A stretch of 11,454 nt of DNA, from positions 1 to 11,454 of the forward strand of contig JASFME010000052.1 of the NCBI GenBank assembly GCA_050117725.1, written 5' to 3'. The notes beneath the pieces are model-generated. The model searched no databases. It was not told the DNA's origin and worked only from the letters and a program-made list of their open reading frames with translations. Position numbers and translations under genes: made by a program. Source of the DNA: JASFJH01 sp050117725. GTDB lineage: Bacteria > Pseudomonadota > Gammaproteobacteria > AKS1. Each line of letters begins with the position of its first letter. Position 1 is the stretch's first letter. Below are positions 5,758 through 11,454 of the stretch, piece by piece.

Positions 5758-7101
5758 TTACTTCAATGCCCGCAGACGCTGGCTGACATAGGCATGTAAT
5801 TCATCCTGCAGGCCGCTGTTCAGGGCCGTTTCATAGGCCGTTATCGCCTCGGCATGCTGGCCGATAGCTTCCAGCGATATGCCCATTCCCATCTGCCAGA
5901 CAGCCTGGCGCGGACGTAACTGCAGTAATTGCCGGTACAGATTCGCAGCATCGGCATGGCGCGCCTGGCGCTGGTAGAGGGCCGCCAGCAAGGCATAATA
6001 GTCAACCGCCTCACCAAGGGGTGGCCGCTTTGATTCGAGTATGCTGATGGCCTCGGCTTCGTGTTGTTGCTCGGCATAGACACGGGCGCGTAGCAGAATC
6101 ACACTGGCCGGAACTACCGGACGTGACAGGCCGGCATCGAGTACTTCCCCGGCCTCGTTTTTGCGCCCCTGTTGCAACAACACGCCGGCCAGTAATTCGC
6201 GCGCGGCATGCAGATCAGGATCATGCAACAGGGCCTCGCGCAAGGCCTGTTCCCCGCCACGCGCATCCCCCTGCGTCAACAGACTGCTGGCCTGCCTCAT
6301 ACGTTCCTGTGCCTGCTCGGCAGGACTGCGCTGCCGAACCGTCTTCACGACCGCCGTAGCCGCTGCGGCCGGCGTGCCTTGCGTGCGTGCAGCCTGTGTC
6401 ATGAAGCTGTAATGGTTGGAGACCTCGCCATGATCATTGATTACCCGGACCTGCCAGTTTTCGGTTTGCGTCCCGGGATCAAGTGTCATACTGAACCGCT
6501 TGTCCGAGACAACACTCACCTGCTCAGCATGCAGTTCCTGCTCGTCAGAGCCTTCATCCCGGCTGACAATGACGCGCAACGGCGCAATAAATCCCTTGCC
6601 GTGCAGGCTGATCGTTATCGGCTTGCCTGTCGCCGGGACCGGCGAGGGACGCAACCGATCAATACGGGGCAATACCGTGACAGGCTCGGGGGTATCGGCT
6701 GCGGCAGCCACCTGCCCGGGTTGGCTGCGAACCGGCTGCCCGGCAGTGGCTTCAGGGGCAGGGGCAGGCGTACTTGCCCCGGCTGCGGCCGGTACCTCTG
6801 TACGCGGCGGTGATGGCAGGACGTCAGAACTGGTTGTTGTAACAGGTGGTGTGGTTACGACACCGGTTTGTGCCGTATCGGCGGGCACGGCATCGTTTGT
6901 CAGCTGGCGCGTAGCGCCGTACTGGTAGGCAAACCAGGCACTGACTGCGACGACGAGTACTATCACCAGCAACAGGGCAGGCATAAGGCTACCTCTGCGC
7001 CGTTCCGCCTGCCAACTCAGGCCATCGAGCACATTGCCCTGCTGTACACCCTGTTGCCGACGTTGCTCAAGATCCTTGAGCATCTGGTTAATCACACTCA
7101 T
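5758..7101 (-). CDS. mshN: MshN, TPR protein of MSHA-type pilus biogenesis, with IPT/TIG-like insert
   Basis: The N-terminus MSVINQMLKDLEQR is the hallmark of MshN. I choose ATG 7101, which overlaps the mshM stop by 4 bases (ATGA), rather than ATG 7110; this gives 447 residues. A short cytoplasmic part is followed by one membrane segment (about 40-58), a Pro/Thr/Ala-rich linker (about 64-145), an immunoglobulin-like segment (146-236), and a TPR region (about 262-447). The TPR region contains VDYYALLAALYQRQARHADA and VWQMGMGISLEAIGQHAEAI. The TPR part would face the periplasm and probably works with the MshM ATPase and the MshL secretin in assembling the pilus. The segment 146-236 (PRIDRLRPSPVPATG, then ISLHGKGF, then WQVRVINDHGEVSNHYSF) looks like an IPT/TIG fold, which I do not recall from Vibrio-type MshN. 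This is the last msh gene here, ending against the convergent cyclase gene. Confidence 0.85.
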   Translation of the reverse strand: MSVINQMLKDLEQRRQQGVQQGNVLDGLSWQAERRRGSLMPALLLVIVLVVAVSAWFAYQYGATRQLTNDAVPADTAQTGVVTTPPVTTTSSDVLPSPPRTEVPAAAGASTPAPAPEATAGQPVRSQPGQVAAAADTPEPVTVLPRIDRLRPSPVPATGKPITISLHGKGFIAPLRVIVSRDEGSDEQELHAEQVSVVSDKRFSMTLDPGTQTENWQVRVINDHGEVSNHYSFMTQAARTQGTPAAAATAVVKTVRQRSPAEQAQERMRQASSLLTQGDARGGEQALREALLHDPDLHAARELLAGVLLQQGRKNEAGEVLDAGLSRPVVPASVILLRARVYAEQQHEAEAISILESKRPPLGEAVDYYALLAALYQRQARHADAANLYRQLLQLRPRQAVWQMGMGISLEAIGQHAEAITAYETALNSGLQDELHAYVSQRLRALK

Positions 7102-8009
7102 CGTGCCCATCCCAGGTAAAGAAATACACCCAACCCGACCAGTATCGAGGTAACGATACCAAGCAGACGATACATACTGTTGCCGCTTGCCTGCCGCGTG
7201 TCCTCTGTATCATTTACGGCGGCCCGTACCTGGCTTGCAGTAATCTTTCTCGCACCCTGTCCATAACCTGCAATCAATGACTTGTGGGCAAGTATATTGA
7301 TCAGCCGTGGCGTGCCACGGCTGGCCTTGTACAGCAGCTTGATCGCAGCCGGGGCAAACAAGGGTGCGCCATTATAGCCCGCGACGGTAAGACGATGCGT
7401 GATATAAGCCTCGACGGCATCGAGTGTCATGTGCGGTAAAACATGACTGAAGGCTATCCGCTGGCGCAACTGGCGTATCGATGGACGTTGCAGGATTTCA
7501 TCCAGCTCTGGCTGACCGAACATGACGATATGCAACAACTTGTATTTTTCGGTCTCGAGATTGGTCAACAGGCGCAACGCTTCCATTGATGCCTGCGGCA
7601 TGGCCTGGGCTTCATCAATGAGCAGCACCACGCGCTTGCCCCTGGCAGTCAGATCAATCAGGCGATCCGTGATCAGTTGCAACAGGCGATGCTGGCCGAT
7701 ATTGCGCGCAAACTCGATACCCAGCTCATCGGCCAGCGCCATATTCAGTGCCGCCGGGGTCAGGTAGGGATTGGGGATATAGGCAGTGACGTACTTGTCA
7801 TCGTCCGCCAGCAGGTTAAGTAATTTGCGACACAACAGCGTCTTGCCGGTGCCGACTTCGCCGGTAATTTTTATAAAACCTTCAGCGCAACGTAGTGCCA
7901 CCAGCAGGACATTCATGGCCTGCTGGTGCCCCGGATGATTGAAGAAAAAACTCGTATCAGGGGTTATTGAAAACGGCGGCTCGCGCAAACCGAAATGTTC
8001 GAGATACAT
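7098..8009 (-). CDS. mshM: MshM, ExeA/GspA-like AAA ATPase of MSHA pilus biogenesis
   Basis: The 303-residue protein begins MYLEHFGLREPPFSITPD, the typical start of the ExeA/GspA/MshM ATPase family. Walker A is GEVGTGKT (50-57) and Walker B is VVLLIDEAQ (127-135). A sensor-like strand with FGQPEL is at about 164-169, and the sensor-2 region GTPRLIN is at 232-238. A single membrane segment (about 281-299) lies at the extreme C-terminus, so the ATPase domain should be on the cytoplasmic face of the inner membrane. In ExeA the equivalent protein, with ExeB, helps to place the secretin through the peptidoglycan. By analogy MshM with MshN may do so for MshL (inference). A good ribosome site (GGGGAC, 5-base spacer) supports the ATG at 8009. 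The gene follows mshL after 37 bases in which I see nothing else. Confidence 0.88.
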   Translation of the reverse strand: MYLEHFGLREPPFSITPDTSFFFNHPGHQQAMNVLLVALRCAEGFIKITGEVGTGKTLLCRKLLNLLADDDKYVTAYIPNPYLTPAALNMALADELGIEFARNIGQHRLLQLITDRLIDLTARGKRVVLLIDEAQAMPQASMEALRLLTNLETEKYKLLHIVMFGQPELDEILQRPSIRQLRQRIAFSHVLPHMTLDAVEAYITHRLTVAGYNGAPLFAPAAIKLLYKASRGTPRLINILAHKSLIAGYGQGARKITASQVRAAVNDTEDTRQASGNSMYRLLGIVTSILVGLGVFLYLGWAR

Positions 8010-8014
8010 GTACC

Positions 8015-8020
8015 GTCCCC
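8015..8020 (-). promoter_or_regulatory. Ribosome binding site of mshM
   Basis: The minus strand reads GGGGAC with a 5-base spacer before ATG 8009. It lies in the 37-base gap after mshL and gives mshM its own initiation signal inside the operon. Confidence 0.55.
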
Positions 8021-8046
8021 TGCATTACGGCAAGTCAAGCGACAGG

Positions 8047-9801
8047 TTAGTGGTCGATACCCATGTCCTGGGACTGTCGCAGTGAGTCAAAGCGCTGTTT
8101 CGATTCTTGCAATGACTTTCTCCACGTCGCACTACCATCGACGACTATGGGCCGTAACAGTATAACAAGTTCACTCTTGCGCGTACTTTGTTGTGTGTGA
8201 CTGAATAATGAGCCAACCACCGGCAAGTCGCTCAATACCGGCACCTCGGCCTGATCGTCACGCACGATATTTTGCATCAGGCCGCCAATCACGACGATCT
8301 GGTTGCTTTTTGCCCGCACGATGCTGTCGGACTCACGCACGCTGCTCTGGGCCAGCGGCAGGCTCTGCTCCTGCCCGCCAATCGTGATGTTCTTGGTCTG
8401 CTCCGCCACTTCACTCACGGTCGGGTGAATATGCAGGATGACATTGCCGTCCCGGTCAATCTGCGGAATCACGTCGAGCGCGATACCCGAGAAGAATGGT
8501 GTCAGGGTCACAGTCGGTGTGGTCGTCGTTGCCGTACCCGTCACCGTGGTCGTGGAAATCTCGGTGACGAAAAACTCGTCCGTGCCAACCTTGATCACGG
8601 CCTTCTGATTGTTCACCGTCGAGACACGTGGGCTGGACAGGACGTGCACATTACCCTGTGTCCCGAGCAGTTCAAGGAAGGCGGTAAAGTCATTCAGGTT
8701 CAGGGCCAGTGTGAAGATGCCGCCAAACGCCGAAACATCGGTCAGGCCGCTGCTGACCGGCGACTGGTTGATTGGGTTCAATATGCCTTGATCACCGGCA
8801 ATGATCGACTGGCCGTCACTCAGCAAACTGCCGCCACCGATCTGGCTGCCGACGATGGTCTTGCCCTCACCCGGCTGCCCCAGTGCTGACCAGTTGATAC
8901 CGGTACGGTAACCGTCGCTGAGTTCAACCTCGACAATCTTCGCCTCGAGAATGACCTGGCGCTCGACCACGTTCTTGGTCGTACTCAGGAAGTCGGCGAC
9001 ATCGCGCAGTTCCGATGGCATGGCACGCACCACGACCACACCCGACTGGGGACTGACGACAATCGTGCGACCGGCACCGTTACCGACTATCGTCCGCAGG
9101 GCCTCGGTCAGTTCACTCCAGAAATCCGCTTCGGACTCGGTCTCAACCTGGCTACCCGATAACTCCGCCAGCTGCCCGGTGGCCTGGGTGGCACTTGTTG
9201 ACGAGCTGCCGTTTGTTGTCGTATCACCGCCGGTGGATTCCGCAGTTGGCTGCGAAACCTGTCCAGAGCTGACCCGCGTTTGTGACTTGCCCTTGCGCTT
9301 TACGTTCAGGTAGTTGACCTGGAATATACGCGACCGCAGGCGGCGTGGCATGACCTGAAAACCGATCTTGTTTTGCGAATATTCATAGCCGTAGACATCA
9401 CGCAGCACTTCCATGACTTCCGGGATGGTCACGTTCTTCAGATTCAGGGAAATCTCACCACCAACATCCGGGTGCACGATCATGTTGTGGTGGGTCCCCT
9501 CCACCAGCCCCATAAAAAACTCACGGGCCGGGGCATTGTTTACAGCAATGTCAAAACGACGTACATCAGGCGCGCCGGCTTTTGGCACTGCAATATTGAT
9601 GGGTGGCAGCAGCGCTTGTGATACTGCAGCCGGTGGTGCGGCCGACTCCGCCGGCTGGGTCGCAATGCCCTCATCAAGCGTTTTATCGATCGTTTTGTAG
9701 GCATCGTTTCTGCGGGTAGTGTCCGTCGCGCAACCGGCCAGCAGGCTCGTTGCCAGAAACACTATAACTGTATGTAAGCGGGCTGTTTTCAGCATCTTCA
9801 T
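8047..9801 (-). CDS. mshL: MshL, MSHA-type pilus secretin (outer-membrane pore lipoprotein)
   Basis: This secretin would form the outer-membrane channel through which the pilus emerges. From ATG 9801 it has 584 residues. Its lipoprotein signal peptide has basic residues near the start, a hydrophobic core, and the lipobox LLAGC with Cys24. A GTG at 9807 would add two residues and is less attractive. An STN-like N-terminal domain lies at about 82-150. The MshL-type strand IFQVNYLNVKRKGKSQTR (159-176) precedes a Ser/Thr-rich linker (about 183-215). A secretin-N domain follows (about 227-300), then the multimerising secretin domain. The secretin domain has LSSPRVSTVNNQKAVIKVG (388-406), a Thr-rich segment (417-432) leading into PFFSGIALDVIPQID, and VPVLSDLPVVGSLF (520-533). 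PilQ-like, but the gene order and the NVKRKG strand point to MshL. Confidence 0.9.
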   Translation of the reverse strand: MKMLKTARLHTVIVFLATSLLAGCATDTTRRNDAYKTIDKTLDEGIATQPAESAAPPAAVSQALLPPINIAVPKAGAPDVRRFDIAVNNAPAREFFMGLVEGTHHNMIVHPDVGGEISLNLKNVTIPEVMEVLRDVYGYEYSQNKIGFQVMPRRLRSRIFQVNYLNVKRKGKSQTRVSSGQVSQPTAESTGGDTTTNGSSSTSATQATGQLAELSGSQVETESEADFWSELTEALRTIVGNGAGRTIVVSPQSGVVVVRAMPSELRDVADFLSTTKNVVERQVILEAKIVEVELSDGYRTGINWSALGQPGEGKTIVGSQIGGGSLLSDGQSIIAGDQGILNPINQSPVSSGLTDVSAFGGIFTLALNLNDFTAFLELLGTQGNVHVLSSPRVSTVNNQKAVIKVGTDEFFVTEISTTTVTGTATTTTPTVTLTPFFSGIALDVIPQIDRDGNVILHIHPTVSEVAEQTKNITIGGQEQSLPLAQSSVRESDSIVRAKSNQIVVIGGLMQNIVRDDQAEVPVLSDLPVVGSLFSHTQQSTRKSELVILLRPIVVDGSATWRKSLQESKQRFDSLRQSQDMGIDH

Positions 9802-9821
9802 TATCACTTTGTTGTACGTTA

Positions 9822-10154
9822 TTACTTCCTGACCTTTTTCATATCCGCTGGTAACAGACCAAGTCTTACCCTTTCGCTATCAGTTACCAGTGTGACACCC
9901 GTTGAATCGATTTCCAGAACACGCGCTGCGCCAATTAGGTCGCCTTGCTGCACGCTCTGGCCATTAATGATCGCAATACGGCGTCGTGGTGAAACCAGTA
10001 TAGAACTGAGCACCCAGCCACTTGCTTGCGCATCCGCGTGCGCCGTGGCCCGCAACACTGCGGTCGGCGGCCGGGTGGGATCTTCAAAGGCTTGTGCGGC
10101 AGTACCACCAAGCACCATGGTCGCGAACAACAGGCTGAAAAATATATGCTGCAT
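9822..10154 (-). CDS. mshK: MshK-like small periplasmic pilus protein
   Basis: This small protein has 110 residues from ATG 10154. Residues about 1-21 form a signal peptide ending in AAQA, followed by FEDPTRP, the DPTRP motif expected of MshK at the mature N-terminus. The rest (VLSSILVSPRRRIAIINGQSV, about 48-68, then QGDLIGAARVLEIDSTGVTL) resembles the small beta domain of GspC/PilP-type proteins that contact the secretin. A role as the periplasmic partner of MshL is therefore likely but inferred. An in-frame ATG at 10175 would add seven residues and overlap the end of mshJ. The later ATG is preferred for its GGGGTG ribosome site and because it puts the signal peptide at the N-terminus. The predicted n-region has no Lys or Arg, so the longer form cannot be excluded. 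Confidence 0.78.
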   Translation of the reverse strand: MQHIFFSLLFATMVLGGTAAQAFEDPTRPPTAVLRATAHADAQASGWVLSSILVSPRRRIAIINGQSVQQGDLIGAARVLEIDSTGVTLVTDSERVRLGLLPADMKKVRK

Positions 10155-10159
10155 TAGTA

Positions 10160-10849
10160 TCACACCCCGATCCATGCGTCACTCAGGCTCAGGGTATTAA
10201 CTCTGATCACGACCGTCGCATGCGGGTAGTCTTTCACCGCGAAATCGACACTGTGCCAGAAAAATCGCTGATCCAGTGCCTCAAGTTCTTTTATATACTC
10301 GAGCGTTGACCGGTAACTGCCGCTGAATTCGATTTGCAGGGTATGCTGATACACGCCGGGCAACACGCGGGGCCGGGCCTCCTCAGTCACTTCAGCAGCC
10401 GGTTCACCTTCGCTCAGTGTTTCACCCAGTGGTTGCGGTGGCAGGGCCGCGACGCTGACCAGTTTCAGATCGGTCTTGCGTGTCAATACCTCTTCGAGCA
10501 AAACGGCCATCTGTTGCGGGTCGACGAGATCCACGGTCATGGTCTGCAGTTGCCGATCGAGTTGCGCGACCAGCTTCTCGATTGACGCAATTTCCTTGCG
10601 CACAGCAGCATCCGGGTCAGCCCCGGCGCGCTCGAGGATCTGGCGCTGCTGGTCACGTACCGTCTTCAGATTAGCCTGTTGTTTTTGCACCTGTTCACCA
10701 AGCTCTTTGGCCCGCACTTCAAGTGGTGCAAACAATGCCTGGTCCCATATAAAGTACACTACCGCTATGACGGCAATGATCATGAGACCCCGCTCACGCA
10801 GGCTCAACGTGTTGATCCACTCTTCAAACTGTTGCAGTCGCTGGCTCAT
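10160..10849 (-). CDS. mshJ: MshJ, PilO/GspM-like inner-membrane alignment protein
   Basis: The 229-residue protein has the PilO-type layout: a short cytoplasmic N-terminus (MSQRLQQFEEWINTLSLRER), one membrane segment (about 20-38), a coiled coil (about 42-107), and a periplasmic ferredoxin-like domain. The VSVAALPPQPL stretch (131-141) is characteristic of MshJ. The C-terminus has VYQHTLQIEFSGSYRSTLEY (166-185). It would pair with the PilN-like product upstream to link the inner-membrane motor to the secretin. The gene starts 3 bases after the mshI2 stop, and its stop lies 5 bases before the mshK start, so it sits mid-operon. Family membership rests mainly on layout and order, because these proteins diverge quickly. 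Confidence 0.85.
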   Translation of the reverse strand: MSQRLQQFEEWINTLSLRERGLMIIAVIAVVYFIWDQALFAPLEVRAKELGEQVQKQQANLKTVRDQQRQILERAGADPDAAVRKEIASIEKLVAQLDRQLQTMTVDLVDPQQMAVLLEEVLTRKTDLKLVSVAALPPQPLGETLSEGEPAAEVTEEARPRVLPGVYQHTLQIEFSGSYRSTLEYIKELEALDQRFFWHSVDFAVKDYPHATVVIRVNTLSLSDAWIGV

Positions 10850-10852
10850 ACG

Positions 10853-11454
10853 CTAGCTGCCCTCGCCTTCGCGCGACTGCAGCACGAAATTGATCGCGGC
10901 GCGTTTTTCCGGGTCGCGTTGCATACGGAAGACCCGGAATTCGGTACCGGCAAAGGCCTCTTCGTCGGACAGCTTTTGCAAAAACTGCGGCACCAGTTCT
11001 GCGCTCAGGCTGCCGCCCTTGATGGAAACACGTTCACCGCTGCCACTAAGGTGAAAATCTGTCAGCCACATGCCCTGTACGCGACGACGCGACATTGCCT
11101 CAAGGTGCGCCGAAAAACCATCGGTATTACCCAGCGTTTGTCCACGCAAAACATTAATCAGTTTTTCCCTCGCGGATCGCTCCCTGCGTAACTTCTCCAG
11201 CCGGGCCTGTGCCTGCTGGCTCTTGCGCTGTAAGGGGTACTGGCGAGCCAGTTCGTCGATGCGTTTCAACTCGGTCTGGTATTGCGCTTGCAGTTCTGTC
11301 AGTTGTTTTTGCAGTGCATGCACATTCCAGCGTGCATAGGCGTACACGGCACTGAATACAATCGCTGTTGCAGCAAACAGAACAAGCAAGGTCCTCGCCG
11401 AGAAGCGCTTCTCCTGGCGACGGAACATTGGCTGATAAAGGTTGACCTGTTGTT
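10853..11454 (-). CDS. mshI2: MshI2, PilN-like protein of the MSHA machine (5' end beyond window)
   Basis: This is a PilN/GspL-C-like bitopic inner-membrane protein. The reading frame stays open to the right edge, and the eight codons before the internal ATG 11428 read QQVNLYQP. The stretch QQVNLYQPMFRRQEK is the typical N-terminus of the family, so the real start is outside the window, by at least two codons since the next upstream codon ends in AA. In the window 199 complete codons are visible: a basic cytoplasmic stub, one membrane segment (19-42 in this numbering), a coiled coil (about 43-100), and a periplasmic domain with GMWLTDFHLSGSGERVSIKG. PilN-type proteins carry the NLxP element that docks into the PilM/MshI actin-like partner; NLYQP matches it. 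mshI is therefore expected just upstream. The stop TAG lies 3 bases before mshJ. Confidence 0.82.
   Translation of the reverse strand, partial: QQVNLYQPMFRRQEKRFSARTLLVLFAATAIVFSAVYAYARWNVHALQKQLTELQAQYQTELKRIDELARQYPLQRKSQQAQARLEKLRRERSAREKLINVLRGQTLGNTDGFSAHLEAMSRRRVQGMWLTDFHLSGSGERVSIKGGSLSAELVPQFLQKLSDEEAFAGTEFRVFRMQRDPEKRAAINFVLQSREGEGS

Noticed and set aside
6208..6813. Plus-strand open frame of 201 codons opposite mshN
   Set aside because: It is a shadow of the Pro/Ala/Thr-rich linker and Ig-like region of MshN, with no ribosome site or domain of its own.
8514..8550. Repetitive-looking GTC/GTG-rich stretch in mshL
   Set aside because: On the coding strand it is the Thr-rich TVTGTATTTT segment common in MshL secretins, so it is protein-encoded low complexity and not a DNA repeat element.
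8272..8889. Plus-strand open frame of 205 codons opposite mshL
   Set aside because: It is antisense to the conserved secretin domain, with a His/Asp/Arg-rich composition typical of a reversed reading frame.

Overview
The window looks like chromosomal core DNA from a moderately GC-rich, non-enteric gammaproteobacterium. This rests on three things: a bioB-bioF-bioH-bioC biotin operon, a divergent comF/gntX-type gene, and an MSHA-type (mannose-sensitive haemagglutinin, type IV pilus) assembly cluster. The species cannot be named from the sequence. I see no mobile element, CRISPR array, tRNA or rRNA, and the coding density is very high.

Right-to-left biotin block (1-3729, minus strand): bioB, bioF, bioH and bioC are read in that order. 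bioF follows bioB after one base; bioF/bioH and bioH/bioC each overlap by 4 bases (ATGA). The block encodes the last step (BioB, dethiobiotin to biotin), the 7-keto-8-aminopelargonate step (BioF), and the two enzymes that disguise and release the pimeloyl chain (BioC methylates malonyl-ACP, BioH demethylates pimeloyl-ACP ester). bioC runs off the left edge. bioD would be the expected next gene in this type of operon but is not visible.

Control region (3730-3849): about 120 bases separate bioB from the divergent comF. It holds a consensus -35 for bioB and a 15-base perfect palindrome. An imperfect inverted repeat of the BirA-box type overlaps both the bioB -35 and the comF start codon.

Plus-strand block (3850-5749): comF encodes a zinc-ribbon phosphoribosyltransferase-like protein. 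It is followed after 52 bases by a soluble diguanylate cyclase with a GAF/DUF484-like sensor part and an intact GGEEF site and I-site.

MSHA block (5758-11454, minus strand): mshI2 (pilN-like, 5' end outside the window), mshJ (pilO-like), mshK, mshL (secretin), mshM (ExeA-like ATPase) and mshN (TPR protein) are read toward the cyclase gene. They give the inner-membrane alignment proteins, the outer-membrane pore and the accessory ATPase/TPR pair of a pilus machine. The set stops at mshN: the extension ATPase mshE is not next to it. The convergent cyclase gene sits there, with only 8 bases between the two stop codons. Because MshE-type ATPases are known c-di-GMP receptors, the neighbourhood suggests, but does not prove, a local link between c-di-GMP and this pilus. 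MshN also carries an unexpected IPT/TIG-like (immunoglobulin-fold) segment between its membrane anchor and its TPR region.

The most interesting points are the candidate BirA operator overlapping the comF start codon, the IPT/TIG-like insert in MshN, and the cyclase/pilus junction with mshE displaced. I found no convincing wholly new system.
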